Positions 37,220-49,960 are shown, numbered from the stretch's first letter. The stretch: DNA of 64,000 nt from Lysinibacillus contaminans (GCF_001278945.1 NZ_LGRV01000001.1:242416-306415), one strand, 5' to 3'. The notes: generated by a model not told the origin, from the sequence alone. Program-made: numbers and translations.

Positions 37220-39499
37220 TTGAATAAGAGATTTTTATCAACGTCATTAGCATTAATTTTAACCGCATCTGTTATTTATCCTGTCACAATACAGGAAGTA
37301 CGTGCAGCAAATGAACCGAACAAGAGTATTAGTGCGGTTGAGCAAGAAAAACGTTTAACAGCGAAGGAATTTCTTGATTTGGCTGTAACTACTATCACGT
37401 ACCAACATGGATCGGACACAATGCGTCAGCAGGTGATTACTGAGTGGGTAAAAGATGGAGAGTTGAAAAACTTAAGCTTTTACATTAAACACGAGGAGAT
37501 TGCCCGAATTTTAGTGAGAGCACTTGGACAGGAAGAAAATGAAAAAAATCTAACTGAGTACAAAGAGAAAGCAGACAAGCTTGACTTGTTTAAAGGGATT
37601 TCTAGTGAATACAGTACAATTACAGAAAAAGATGCAACAATTATTTTTGAAAATTATCTGAATATTAAAAACGATACAAATGATAAAGGCGTAAAAGAGA
37701 TTTCTGTAGAGGATTTTATCCGCAACCCTGGAAATCTAGGCTATGAGCTTTCACCAGATGGCAATTACATCACATTTGCTTCAGATTGGGAAAATCGATT
37801 AAATGTGTTTGTGAAAAAGATGAATGACGATAGCGAACCAGTGCGCGTTTCGAATGCAAAGGACCGTAGTATCGCAGGATTCTTCTGGAAAGATGATACG
37901 CTTCTGTATGTAAAGGATAACGGTGGTGATGAAAATTACCATATTTATTCTTCTACATTCAATGGGGCAGAGGAAAAAGATTTAACACCATATCCTGGTG
38001 TAACTCTTAGCATTGTAAGTAGTTTAGAAGGTGTGAAAGATGAAATACTTATCATGATGAATAAAGAAGATGCTAAGGTGTTTGATGTTTATAAGTTTAA
38101 TGTGAAAACAGGCGATACGACACTTGTTGCCAAAAATCCTGGAAATATCCTTACTTGGGTAGCCGATCGTAATGGAGCTATTCGAATTGCGGTTGCTTCA
38201 GATGGTGTAGAAGGTGTTGTTTTATATCGTGAAACTGAAAAAGATGAATTTAAGCCTTTTATTGAGATGAAAGCAGGGGATGATGTAGCGCCACTTGCAT
38301 TCTCAAAAGATAATAAGTATATTTACGCAACGTCTAATAAAGGAAGAGACAAAATCGAGGTCGTGAAATACGATTTGGAAGGTAATGAAACCGTTATTAT
38401 GTCTAATCCTGATGTGGATGTGTCAGGGGTATTATATAATGCTCAGCAAGACAAAGTTTTATACGGTGCATATGTAACAGATAAATTACATTATCAATTT
38501 TTTGATAAAAACTTTGAGCAGCTTTTCCGTAAAATCCAAAACAAGCTAGGTGTAACTGAAAGTGAATTTGGCATTAATGATTACAATAAAGAAATGACAA
38601 AATTCATCGTGAGTGTTTCAAGCGATACAGTGTTTGGCAAATACTATTACTACGATTCGACGACAGATGAATTAACGGAGTTAGCACAATTAAGCCCTTG
38701 GTTAAAATCTGAGGAGCTGGCAGAGATGCAGCCGATTTCGTATAAGAGTCGAGATGGCCTGACAATTCACGGTTACCTAACACTACCGAAAAATAAAAAG
38801 GCTGAAGATTTACCACTAATCGTAAATCCTCATGGGGGACCGTGGTACCGTGATTCGTGGGGCTTTAATCCTGAGGTACAGTTACTCGCAAACCGTGGCT
38901 ATGCGGTGTTACAAGTTAATTTCCGCTCGTCAACAGGCTATGGGAAGGAATTCTTGCAGGCTGGTAATAAACAATGGGGTTTAAAAATTCAAGATGACAT
39001 TACGGACGGCGTACAATGGGCAATTGACCAAGGAATTGCAGACCCTAAACGCATTGGTATTTACGGTGCATCATTTGGTGGCTACGCAACATTGGCGGGA
39101 ATCACATTCACTCCAGACTTGTATGCAGCAGCAGTTGACTATGTAGGTGTATCAAATATCTTCACACTATTAGATACAATTCCACCTTATTGGGAAACAA
39201 TGCGCAATATGTTCTATGAGCGTGTAGGGCATCCAGAAAAGGATAAAGAATTACTAACAGCTGTATCACCTGTCTTCCATGCGGATAAGATTAAAACACC
39301 ATTATTCGTAGCACAAGGCGCTAATGATCCTCGCGTCAATCAAGCTGAGTCTGACCAAATCGTGGAGGCTTTACGTGCTAGAGGCGTCGAAGTGGAATAC
39401 ATGCTGAAAGAAAATGAAGGACATGGCTTCGCAAACGAAGAAAATAGCATTGAATTTTATAATGCAATGATTAAATTCTTTGATAAACACTTAAAATAA
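37220..39499 (+). CDS. secreted S9-family serine peptidase (prolyl oligopeptidase / acylaminoacyl-peptidase type)
   Basis: The 759-residue protein has an N-terminal signal peptide ending near VRAANE. A region of about 120 residues (about 45-165) resembles degenerate SLH-like helices (EIARILVRALGQ, ADKLDLFKG). A beta-propeller (about 170-490) with WD40/DPP-like repeats (YELSPDGNYITFAS) follows, then a C-terminal alpha/beta hydrolase with GASFGGY (Ser618), NDPRV (Asp703) and EGHGF (His735). It probably trims peptides outside the cell. The TTG start has AGGAGGGG upstream. The N-terminal extension is unusual for S9 enzymes. Confidence 0.88.
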   Translation: MNKRFLSTSLALILTASVIYPVTIQEVRAANEPNKSISAVEQEKRLTAKEFLDLAVTTITYQHGSDTMRQQVITEWVKDGELKNLSFYIKHEEIARILVRALGQEENEKNLTEYKEKADKLDLFKGISSEYSTITEKDATIIFENYLNIKNDTNDKGVKEISVEDFIRNPGNLGYELSPDGNYITFASDWENRLNVFVKKMNDDSEPVRVSNAKDRSIAGFFWKDDTLLYVKDNGGDENYHIYSSTFNGAEEKDLTPYPGVTLSIVSSLEGVKDEILIMMNKEDAKVFDVYKFNVKTGDTTLVAKNPGNILTWVADRNGAIRIAVASDGVEGVVLYRETEKDEFKPFIEMKAGDDVAPLAFSKDNKYIYATSNKGRDKIEVVKYDLEGNETVIMSNPDVDVSGVLYNAQQDKVLYGAYVTDKLHYQFFDKNFEQLFRKIQNKLGVTESEFGINDYNKEMTKFIVSVSSDTVFGKYYYYDSTTDELTELAQLSPWLKSEELAEMQPISYKSRDGLTIHGYLTLPKNKKAEDLPLIVNPHGGPWYRDSWGFNPEVQLLANRGYAVLQVNFRSSTGYGKEFLQAGNKQWGLKIQDDITDGVQWAIDQGIADPKRIGIYGASFGGYATLAGITFTPDLYAAAVDYVGVSNIFTLLDTIPPYWETMRNMFYERVGHPEKDKELLTAVSPVFHADKIKTPLFVAQGANDPRVNQAESDQIVEALRARGVEVEYMLKENEGHGFANEENSIEFYNAMIKFFDKHLK

Positions 39500-39509
39500 A
39501 TTCTTTTTG

Positions 39510-39546
39510 AGGCTGAGCAGGAATTGACCTTCCTGCTCAGCCTTTT
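39510..39546 (+). terminator. Rho-independent terminator of the S9 peptidase gene
   Basis: AGGCTGAGCAGGAA and TTCCTGCTCAGCCT form a 14-bp perfect stem followed by TTTT. Confidence 0.92.
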
Positions 39547-39573
39547 ATAATGAAAGGCAGGAGGTGCTTTTAC

Positions 39574-39804
39574 ATGAATGTGAAATACTATAGTAGAGCA
39601 AATTGTGAATTGTGTGTAGACGGGCTTCGTACATTGAAGCTCGTGCAGGAAGATATAGCCTTTGACATTGAAATCATCGATATTGAAGAAGATGATGATA
39701 TTCACGAGAAGTATATGCTAATGATTCCTGTTGTGGAAAAAGACGGTGAGATTTTACAATACGGTACATTAGATTACGCAACATTAACTGAAGCACTTAT
39801 ATAA
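39574..39804 (+). CDS. glutaredoxin-like protein
   Basis: The 76-residue thioredoxin-fold protein has CELC at 11-14 near the N-terminus after the strand VKYYSR. A cis-Pro region, MIPVVEKDGEIL, follows with the conserved TLDYATLTEAL end. It resembles the small glutaredoxin-family (DUF836-like) proteins found upstream of cggR in some Bacillales. ATG 39574 has GGCAGGAGG upstream. The physiological partner is unknown. Confidence 0.85.
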   Translation: MNVKYYSRANCELCVDGLRTLKLVQEDIAFDIEIIDIEEDDDIHEKYMLMIPVVEKDGEILQYGTLDYATLTEALI

Positions 39805-39853
39805 AAAGTTAAGCGTATTGATTAACCAACCTTTACCCTTTCCATCAAAGTGG

Positions 39854-39909
39854 TAGGCGCTACGGGAGCTCGATTTCTACTAGTAAACACTCGAGCACCC
39901 TCCGCTACA
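39854..39909. repeat. GC-rich interrupted inverted repeat, possible fourth decayed copy of the intergenic family
   Basis: GGGAGCTCGA and TCGAGCACCC pair with one mismatch around a 17-nt loop in an otherwise AT-rich gap. The right end, CTCCGCTACAATCAAT, resembles ACTCCAATCAAT at 57080 and 57210. The rest of the 39805-40036 gap holds nothing recognisable. Confidence 0.4.
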
Positions 39910-40036
39910 ATCAATAAACATGTAGTTACTAAGCCTATGTATTGAATCTGAAAACAAACAATTTTCAACCTAATATTTTCTAAATCGAAACACCTTATAA
40001 AAAGTACCTCTATAACTTAATGAAATTAATTGTCTT

Positions 40037-40106
40037 TTGAAATTATTTATATTATAATCATATTATAAGTGGGACACAAAATTTAATGGTGGGATAAAAA
40101 TCGTCC
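40037..40106 (+). promoter_or_regulatory. cggR-gapA promoter with candidate CggR operator
   Basis: TTGAAA (40037-40042) and TATTAT (40061-40066) are 18 bases apart. Directly downstream are direct repeats GTGGGACaca (40069) and GTGGGATaaa (40089), 20 bases apart, followed by GTCC. This resembles the tandem GGGAC-n-GTCC operator of CggR, which is released by fructose-1,6-bisphosphate. Confidence 0.65.
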
Positions 40107-40164
40107 TACTTTAAAAAGAGGAGAGTGGCTGCGCATTTTATCGACATATGAAGCACAGCTAAAA

Positions 40165-41163
40165 ATGCTACCAGAGATGTACCAACTCCTTCATACGAGG
40201 TATCGAATTTTGCAAACAGTACAGCTCATGCAACCGGTTGGACGACGAGTTCTAGCGGATGCGCTTAAAATGACGGAGCGTGAAGTACGCAAAGAAACTG
40301 AAATTTTACGTGAGCAAGGGTTATTAAATTCGGATAAATCGGGAATGGTATGTACTGAGGACGGTTTTGCTGTTATCGAGCAATTGCAAGCATTGGTTTA
40401 TGAATGGTCTGGTTTAACACAGCTTGCCCTAACGCTTGAAAAGCAATTCAATGTGCAAAAAGTTATTGTTGTACCTGGCAATTTTGATGAAGATGAGACG
40501 GTATTAACATTACTTGGGAAAGAAGCGGCAAAGCACTTTAATGAGTCAGTCAATAGCGGGCAAATTGTCGCTATAACTGGTGGTAAAACGGTCGCTTCAT
40601 TAGCACAGTTTTTGCAATTGGATGATACACAGAAAAACATAACGTTTGTCGCAGCACGTGGCGGTATTGGTCACGAAATGCAAATGCAGGCAAATACACT
40701 TGTCGCGCTATTTGCCGCAAAAATGAATGCACAATATCGAACGCTATTTTTACCTGAACATTTAAGCGAACAAGCGTATCAGGCGATGTTAAAAGAGCCA
40801 ATGGTAGTTGACATGATGCGGTACTATGATCAGTCAGATTGTGTAATTCATGGCATTGGTTCGGCAGAAGAAATGGCTATTCGTCGTAATTCTTCACCTG
40901 AAGATTTACGGATTCTTGAGGAGAAAGGGGCTGTCAGTGAAGCATTCGGCTATTATTTCAATGCCGAAGGTGAAATTGTGCATCGTATTCGTACAATTGG
41001 TATTCAGCTTGAACAAGTAAGAAAATGTAATAATTTAATTGCAGTAGCGGCTGGTAAACAAAAAGTGAATGCGATTTTATCTTATTTTAAGGTAGCGCCG
41101 AAGCAAACTGTTTTCATAACAGATGAAGCGACAGCGAATGCTATAGCTGAAAGTTTACTGTGA
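40165..41163 (+). CDS. cggR: central glycolytic genes regulator CggR (SorC/DeoR family)
   Basis: The 332-residue repressor has an N-terminal winged helix (MQPVGRRVLADALKMTEREVRKET) and a sugar-phosphate-binding domain (about 95-330) with ITGGKTVASLAQ, ARGGIGHEMQMQANT and GIGSAEEMAIRRN. CggR represses gapA and the downstream glycolytic genes until fructose-1,6-bisphosphate binds. The frame stays open and family-like upstream of this ATG (LSTYEAQLK, matching the CggR N-terminus). A GAGGAGAG site at about 40118-40125 suggests the true start is a rare codon, CTG 40129 or ATT 40135. Confidence 0.92.
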   Translation: MLPEMYQLLHTRYRILQTVQLMQPVGRRVLADALKMTEREVRKETEILREQGLLNSDKSGMVCTEDGFAVIEQLQALVYEWSGLTQLALTLEKQFNVQKVIVVPGNFDEDETVLTLLGKEAAKHFNESVNSGQIVAITGGKTVASLAQFLQLDDTQKNITFVAARGGIGHEMQMQANTLVALFAAKMNAQYRTLFLPEHLSEQAYQAMLKEPMVVDMMRYYDQSDCVIHGIGSAEEMAIRRNSSPEDLRILEEKGAVSEAFGYYFNAEGEIVHRIRTIGIQLEQVRKCNNLIAVAAGKQKVNAILSYFKVAPKQTVFITDEATANAIAESLL

Positions 41164-41199
41164 AAAAAATATATTAAAACATTATTGGAGGAATTGACT

Positions 41200-42207
41200 A
41201 TGGCATTACAATTAGCAATTAATGGATTTGGACGTATTGGACGTATTGTATTTCGTGAAGCAATGAAGCATGATGAAATCGAAGTAGTAGCAATAAATGA
41301 TTTAACAGATGCTGCTCAGCTTGCACATTTATTAAAATATGACTCAGTACACGGTATCTATGATGCTGATGTACATGCAGAGGACGATTCTATCGTAGTT
41401 AATGGCAAAAAAATAAAAGTATCAGCTGAAAAAGATCCTTCTAAATTACCTTGGGGTGAACTAGGAGTAGACGTAGTTCTTGAATGTACAGGTAGATTCC
41501 GTACGAAGGAAGAAGTAGGCATGCATATTCAAGCAGGTGCGAAAAAAGCGATTCTTTCTGCACCAGGAAAAGATATGCCAACATTTGTAATGGGCGTTAA
41601 CAACGAGGACTATAACCCAGAAACAGACCATGTATTTTCAAATGCATCTTGTACAACAAACTGCTTAGCTCCAGTAGCGAAAGTACTAGATGAGAAATTC
41701 GGTATCGTGCGCGGTATGATGACGACAATTCACTCATATACAAACGACCAACGCATCCTGGATTTACCACACGCTGATGCTCGTCGTGCTCGTGCAGGTG
41801 CATTATCAATGATTCCAACAACAACTGGTGCAGCATTGGCTGTAGCAAAAGTATTACCACAACTAAAAGGTAAACTAGATGGCTTCTCAATGCGTGTACC
41901 GACACCAAACGTCTCTTGTGTCGATTTAGTAGTCGAATTAAAAGAAGATGTTTCTAAAGAGTCCATTAACGCTGCATTAAAAGAAGCTTCGGAGAACGAA
42001 CTTAAAGGTATTTTAGGTTATAACGAATTACCTTTAGTATCAGTTGACTACAATGGTAATAACCATTCATCTACTGTAGATGCCCTTTCAACAATGGTTA
42101 TGGAAAACCGTATGGTGAAGGTTCTAGCTTGGTATGACAATGAAGTTGGATATTCAACTCGTCTAATGGACTTAGCGCTTTATGTTAACAAAAAAGGAAT
42201 CAAGTAA
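41200..42207 (+). CDS. gapA: glyceraldehyde-3-phosphate dehydrogenase (glycolytic, NAD+)
   Basis: The 335-residue enzyme has the NAD fold GFGRIGRIVFR, INDLTD (the acidic residue favours NAD+), and catalytic Cys151 in SNASCTTNCLAP. The gene follows cggR by 36 bases, as in B. subtilis, and is therefore glycolytic GapA rather than GapB. ATG 41200 is chosen because TTGGAGGAA lies upstream. A terminator about 110 bases downstream separates it from pgk. Confidence 0.96.
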   Translation: MALQLAINGFGRIGRIVFREAMKHDEIEVVAINDLTDAAQLAHLLKYDSVHGIYDADVHAEDDSIVVNGKKIKVSAEKDPSKLPWGELGVDVVLECTGRFRTKEEVGMHIQAGAKKAILSAPGKDMPTFVMGVNNEDYNPETDHVFSNASCTTNCLAPVAKVLDEKFGIVRGMMTTIHSYTNDQRILDLPHADARRARAGALSMIPTTTGAALAVAKVLPQLKGKLDGFSMRVPTPNVSCVDLVVELKEDVSKESINAALKEASENELKGILGYNELPLVSVDYNGNNHSSTVDALSTMVMENRMVKVLAWYDNEVGYSTRLMDLALYVNKKGIK

Positions 42208-42259
42208 TAAATAAGTGTCATAATTCGTAAATCAAAGTAAAAAGTGTGACATAATACGG

Positions 42260-42277
42260 CTTTTTAAGCTTAAAAAG
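42260..42277. promoter_or_regulatory. perfect 18-bp palindrome in the gapA-pgk gap
   Basis: CTTTTTAAGCTTAAAAAG is fully self-complementary, and GGC/GCC outside it can extend the pairing. It lacks a loop and T tract, so it is more likely a protein-binding site or cruciform than a terminator. Confidence 0.45.
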
Positions 42278-42318
42278 TATAGCCTTTATAATATCGAAAA
42301 GATATAATATACAAGGGT

Positions 42319-42356
42319 AAAAGGAGTAGGGAACGTTTATCCTTACTCCTTTTTTG
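42319..42356 (+). terminator. Rho-independent terminator between gapA and pgk
   Basis: AAAAGGAGTAGGGA and TCCTTACTCCTTTT form a 14-bp stem (one G-U) followed by T. It uncouples cggR-gapA from pgk-tpiA-gpmI-eno. The rest of the 320-base gap has no ORF; the pgk promoter was not identified with confidence. Confidence 0.88.
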
Positions 42357-42525
42357 ATAAAATATTCTGATTAGTTATTACGAGACAGAATAAGATGACT
42401 TTTGCTACTATTGGAGCTAGTAAATATCCGTTTATAAAATAAAGGTATTCGGAGATAGTGTTTAAAACCAAGATGGGTAAAATACTTACACCTAATAACC
42501 AACCAACTTTGAAGGGGGTTTCTTC

Positions 42526-43710
42526 ATGTTAAATAAGAAGACGATGAAAGATATTGATGTAAAAGGTAAGCGAGTTTTTGTACGAGTCGATTTTAACGTA
42601 CCAATGGAAGACGGTTCAATTACAGACGAAACACGTATTCGTGCAGCCATTCCAACAATTAAGTATCTAGTAGAGCAAGGTGCAAAAGTTATTTTAGCTT
42701 CACACTTGGGGCGTCCAAAAGGCGAAGTAAAAGAAGATATGCGCTTAACAGCAGTAGGTGTTCGATTAGCTGAACTAATTGGTAAACCAGTGACAAAATT
42801 GGATGAATCAATCGGTGAAGCGGTAGAAGCTGCTGTAGCAAAAATGCAAGATGGTGACATCGTGCTACTTGAAAATGTACGCTTCCACGCAGGTGAAGAG
42901 AAAAATGATCCGACGCTTGCAGAACAATTTGCTCGTCTTGCGGATGTTTATGTAAATGATGCATTCGGTGCCGCACACCGCGCACACTCTTCAACAGAAG
43001 GTATTGCAAAACATATTCCAGCTGTAGCAGGTTTTTTAATGGAGAAAGAATTAGATGTGCTTGGTAAAGCACTATCAGACCCAGAGCGCCCATTTACAGC
43101 TATTATTGGTGGGGCAAAAGTAAAAGATAAAATCGGCGTGATTGAAAGCTTACTTGAAAAAGTAGACCATTTAATTATCGGTGGTGGCTTATCTTACACG
43201 TTCCTTAAAGCACAAGGATATGATATCGGACAGTCTCTTTTAGAAGAAGATAAAATTGAGTTAGCAAAATCATTTATTCAAAAAGCAAAAGAAAAAGGCG
43301 TACAACTACATTTACCAATAGATGCTGTTGTTGCGAATGAATTTTCAAAAGATGCAGAAACACAAGTAGTTGATGCAGAGGCAATTCCAGCTGACTGGAT
43401 GGGTCTTGATATTGGTCCTAAAACTGCAGCTAAATATGGTGAAGTGATTAAAAATTCGAAGCTCATTATTTGGAACGGACCAATGGGTGTGTTTGAAATG
43501 GATAAATTCGCAAACGGAACAAAAACTGTAGCTGACGCAATGGCAGCAACTGCTGGCTATACAGTAATCGGTGGTGGTGACTCAGCGGCGGCAGTTGAAA
43601 AATTTGGTGTTGCAGATAAAATGGACCACATCTCAACAGGTGGTGGCGCTTCTTTAGAGTTAATGGAAGGTAAGGAACTACCTGGTATTCTAGCGTTAAA
43701 CGATAAATAA
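42526..43710 (+). CDS. pgk: phosphoglycerate kinase
   Basis: The 394-residue enzyme transfers phosphate from 1,3-bisphosphoglycerate to ADP. Motifs: [35 protein letters not shown], the nucleotide-binding [17 protein letters not shown] and the C-terminal GGGDSAAAV and [17 protein letters not shown] lies before the ATG. It is first of the pgk-tpiA-gpmI-eno operon. Confidence 0.97.
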   Translation: MLNKKTMKDIDVKGKRVFVRVDFNVPMEDGSITDETRIRAAIPTIKYLVEQGAKVILASHLGRPKGEVKEDMRLTAVGVRLAELIGKPVTKLDESIGEAVEAAVAKMQDGDIVLLENVRFHAGEEKNDPTLAEQFARLADVYVNDAFGAAHRAHSSTEGIAKHIPAVAGFLMEKELDVLGKALSDPERPFTAIIGGAKVKDKIGVIESLLEKVDHLIIGGGLSYTFLKAQGYDIGQSLLEEDKIELAKSFIQKAKEKGVQLHLPIDAVVANEFSKDAETQVVDAEAIPADWMGLDIGPKTAAKYGEVIKNSKLIIWNGPMGVFEMDKFANGTKTVADAMAATAGYTVIGGGDSAAAVEKFGVADKMDHISTGGGASLELMEGKELPGILALNDK

Positions 43711-43729
43711 GTTATGGGAGGAACTATCC

Positions 43730-44483
43730 ATGCGTAAACCAATTATTGCAGGTAACTGGAAGATGTATAAATCATTCGAAGAGGCAGTTCAATTTGTCGA
43801 TACTGTATTGGACAAAATTCCTTCAATTGATAAAGTAGACGCAGTTATTTGCGCTCCAGCTCTTTATTTACCGACACTTGTGCAAGTTGCGGGTGAATCA
43901 GATCTTGCAATCGGTGCTCAAACAATGCATTACGAAAACGAAGGTGCATTCACAGGGGAAATCAGCCCGGCTCAACTAGCAAGCGTTGACGTGGACTATG
44001 TTATTTTAGGTCACTCAGAGCGTCGTGAATATTACAATGAAACAGATGAAGCGATCAACAAAAAAGTTGCAGCGGCACTAGCGCATAATATTGTGCCAAT
44101 TATCTGCTGTGGTGAAACGCTAGAAGAACGTGAAGCAGGTACGACTGAACAAAAAGTAGCAGGTCAAATCACAGCTGCTCTTAATGGTTTTTCAGCACAA
44201 GAGGTGGAGCATATGGTGATTGCCTATGAACCAATCTGGGCAATCGGCACAGGCAAAACAGCGACAGCAGACGATGCAAACCAAGTATGTGGGGCTATTC
44301 GTGCAGTTGTTGAGAAATTATATAATGCTGAAACAGCAAAATCTATCCGTATACAATACGGTGGAAGTGTGAAACCTGATAATATCGGGGAATTACTTTC
44401 AAAAGAGCATATCGACGGCGCTTTAGTCGGCGGTGCAAGCTTGCAACCTGAGTCATATTTAAAATTATTGGAGGCGGCAGCAA

Positions 44484-44491
<8 letters not shown>
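43730..44491 (+). CDS. tpiA: triosephosphate isomerase
   Basis: The 253-residue TIM barrel has GNWKMYKS at the N-terminus, the catalytic His in GHSERREYY and Glu in [15 protein letters not shown], and the phosphate loop YGGSVKP. GGGAGGAAC precedes the ATG. Its stop overlaps the start of gpmI by 8 bases. Confidence 0.97.
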
Positions 44492-47320
<2,829 letters not shown>

Positions 47321-47336
47321 GCGCTAGCAACAATAT

Positions 47337-47383
47337 GGGATGTTCTAAAAGCATGTATGAACTTTTGGAACATCCCTTCTTTT
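47337..47383 (+). terminator. Rho-independent terminator of the pgk operon
   Basis: GGGATGTTCTAAAAG pairs with CTTTTGGAACATCCC (one mismatch), followed by TTCTTTT. Confidence 0.9.
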
Positions 47384-47427
47384 ACATAATTAATTGAGAT
47401 AAAATAGTAATTAAGGGGGAATTTCAC

Positions 47428-48249
47428 ATGGGTATTTTACAATCATTAATAGAAACCTTGCCAATTTTTCATGAGGTGTTTGATAAAGAAATTGCAATTA
47501 CATTAAACGATATAGAAACTCGCTCAGTCATGTCGGTGTTAGATGGTACGAAGGTTAAATTGCATTTAGAACAAGGTACAATCTTTGCTGATTCACCGGA
47601 ATTACGTAGAGTATTTCAAGGTCAAATTATAAAAATGGATGTTCCAGTAGAAATATTCGGTTCACCTATGACTAGTGAAATGTATCCGGTACGTGAAAAT
47701 GGTAAGGTAGTTGGCGCATTAAGTTTTATTTTCCCAGTAGAGGCACAGCAGAAAGTTGAAGAATATATGCAAAGCTTGCAAGCTATCATCAATGATTTAC
47801 AGCTTAAAATTACTGCTGTTGCTGCACATTCAGAAGAATTATCTGCGACAAGTGAAACGATGACAGATCGCTCAAGACAAGCATTAGAAAATTCACAACG
47901 TTCAAATGAAGTGACAGATTTCATTAAGACAATTTCAAAACAGACGAATTTACTAGGGCTCAATGCTTCAATCGAGGCTGCAAGAGCAGGACAATTCGGT
48001 GCTGGCTTTAATATCGTGGCACAAGAGGTTCGTAAGCTTTCAAATGAAACCTCTACAGCAACAGAGCAAATTGAAACATCTCTTAAGACCATTACAAGTA
48101 ATGTACAATCTCTAATGGAAAGTATGGAACAAGTCCAAGCAGCATCTAATGAACAGGCTGAGCTTGTACAACAATTCAGTGAGATTATTGGGAATTTAAG
48201 TGACGTTAGTGGCCAGATGGCACATTTTATGAAGGATGTTTTACGTTAA
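47428..48249 (+). CDS. soluble methyl-accepting chemotaxis-like receptor
   Basis: The 273-residue protein has no transmembrane helix. An N-terminal PAS/GAF-like sensor region (about 1-110) is followed by a shortened signalling coiled coil with hairpin tip [21 protein letters not shown]. It resembles soluble chemoreceptors such as B. subtilis YfmS. It probably couples a cytoplasmic signal to CheA/CheW. GGGGGAAT precedes the ATG. It is monocistronic between two terminators. Confidence 0.85.
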   Translation: MGILQSLIETLPIFHEVFDKEIAITLNDIETRSVMSVLDGTKVKLHLEQGTIFADSPELRRVFQGQIIKMDVPVEIFGSPMTSEMYPVRENGKVVGALSFIFPVEAQQKVEEYMQSLQAIINDLQLKITAVAAHSEELSATSETMTDRSRQALENSQRSNEVTDFIKTISKQTNLLGLNASIEAARAGQFGAGFNIVAQEVRKLSNETSTATEQIETSLKTITSNVQSLMESMEQVQAASNEQAELVQQFSEIIGNLSDVSGQMAHFMKDVLR

Positions 48250-48254
48250 AGAAG

Positions 48255-48298
48255 AAAAACGGGATGTCTCATAAACAATGGAGACATCCCGTTTTTTT
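48255..48298. terminator. bidirectional terminator between chemoreceptor and alkaline phosphatase
   Basis: AACGGGATGTCTC and GAGACATCCCGTT form a perfect stem, with A on the left and seven T on the right. Confidence 0.92.
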
Positions 48299-48304
48299 AT
48301 GAAT

Positions 48305-49960
48305 TTATTGAATTGTTTTTAATAATTTTTCCGAAACGTAGAAATCAGTTCCGTTATAAATGTTAATTGTATCAAATGTTTGTGTTTTTATAGAAGCCTC
48401 GCCATTTGTAGTAACTTGCTCATAGATCGCAATATTTTTGTTGACTGGAATTGTAACTGTCAGTTGTCCCTTTTTAGCGATGTATTTAGGGTTTTCTACA
48501 TCAGATACATCGATAGTAGTGGTAAAACCTTTTGCGTTTAAGGATTGAGTAGCAGGGACATATAAATCGTTTGTTAGTTTACCTAAATCAAAGTCCATAA
48601 ACCTAGCCATAGCATGTGCCAAGTCTGTGTTTTCTACGAGTCCAGAAACCTTACTAGGACCGTAAGAGTAAAGGAATACATCCTCACCTGTATGTCCGCC
48701 CGTTGTAAAGCCAATATTAGCGCGATTTGCGAGCATTTTCACCATTTCACTACCTAGGTCTTCAGCAGATTTTAGTGTGCCAAGCTCATCCTCTGTTAAA
48801 TTATCTAAACCGTAAAGTGTTGCCACTTCAACAAGGTTCGATTTATCTGTTTTTAATTTGCTAAGGGCACCTTCAATTGTCATCGTTGCTTTTTTCAATG
48901 GATCAATATAAGCAGAAACTGGAATACTAGAATACGTATTCGTTGTATTGGCATTCCCCATTGTAATCCCACTATTTCCGTGGTCTGTAACAGCAATAAC
49001 CATTGTGTTTCCATCTTCTTTTGCAAAATCAATTGCTTCTTTGACTGCATCATCAAACGATAATATATCACTGATCATACCAATTGTGTCATTGGCGTGT
49101 GCTGCCCAATCGACTTTACTACCTTCTACAAATAAGAAGAAACCGTCTTTATCTTTTTGCAATGTATCAATCGCTTTATTTGTCATTTCAGCAAGTGTAG
49201 GCTCATTGACCGCTGTCGCCTTGCGGTCAAAATCGTAGGCAAGTGCACTTGGTGCAAAGCTTCCCCAAATTTTATCGGATTGGCTCTTGAACAGTTCATC
49301 TCGTGTTTGTACTAGATCGTACTTTTTGTCTTCAAGCACTGAAATTAAATTTTCGCCATCTTTACGAGCATTTTTTGTTGAACCGGGTGCTAATGATTCA
49401 AGTCCACCACCTAAAACAACGTCAATGTTTTGGTAAACTTGTTGCTCAGCGATGTCGCCATATTGGCTTCTGTTTTTTACATGCGCAGAAAAACCTGCTG
49501 GTGTTGCATGTTGAATTTCTGAAGTTGAAATAATACCAGTTGCTTTGCCTTTTTGTTTTGCTCCTTCTAAAACGTTCGCTACAGGTTTGAAAGCATCTTC
49601 TTTAGCAATCTGTTCAAGTCCTGGTGAGTTAATGAGTGAAGGTAAAACACCGACATATTTATCATTTGATTTATGGCCAGTTGCTAATGCTGTCGCTGCT
49701 GGTGCAGAGTCAGTAATCGCAGACTCAGCAGAATACGTACGCATAGCACCTGTTAAAATTTCATCCATAGCTAAGCTTTCACCTTTGTACCAGCGTGAAA
49801 GTGTGATGGCATTATTACTACTCCCATCCATGACAAGCATAATTACATTTGTTGGTTTTTTTATTTCCTGTGCTTTTACCTCAGGGTGGGAAATACTAAG
49901 TGATGAAAGCGTGATGGCACTTGCTAAAGCTAATGAACTCCATTTTTTTGAAAATTTCAT
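48305..49960 (-). CDS. secreted alkaline phosphatase
   Basis: The 551-residue protein has a Sec signal peptide (1-30, cut after VKA). The alkaline phosphatase domain has metal ligand Asp45 (MLVMDGSS), nucleophile Ser85 in ITDSAPAATALATG, EGSKVDWAAHAND, VTDHGNSG and TGGHTGED. It releases phosphate from extracellular esters. The C-terminal 90 residues lie beyond the catalytic core and resemble a small beta domain. AGGAGG precedes the ATG. A candidate Pho box lies upstream, suggesting induction by phosphate limitation. Confidence 0.92.
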   Translation of the reverse strand: MKFSKKWSSLALASAITLSSLSISHPEVKAQEIKKPTNVIMLVMDGSSNNAITLSRWYKGESLAMDEILTGAMRTYSAESAITDSAPAATALATGHKSNDKYVGVLPSLINSPGLEQIAKEDAFKPVANVLEGAKQKGKATGIISTSEIQHATPAGFSAHVKNRSQYGDIAEQQVYQNIDVVLGGGLESLAPGSTKNARKDGENLISVLEDKKYDLVQTRDELFKSQSDKIWGSFAPSALAYDFDRKATAVNEPTLAEMTNKAIDTLQKDKDGFFLFVEGSKVDWAAHANDTIGMISDILSFDDAVKEAIDFAKEDGNTMVIAVTDHGNSGITMGNANTTNTYSSIPVSAYIDPLKKATMTIEGALSKLKTDKSNLVEVATLYGLDNLTEDELGTLKSAEDLGSEMVKMLANRANIGFTTGGHTGEDVFLYSYGPSKVSGLVENTDLAHAMARFMDFDLGKLTNDLYVPATQSLNAKGFTTTIDVSDVENPKYIAKKGQLTVTIPVNKNIAIYEQVTTNGEASIKTQTFDTINIYNGTDFYVSEKLLKTIQ

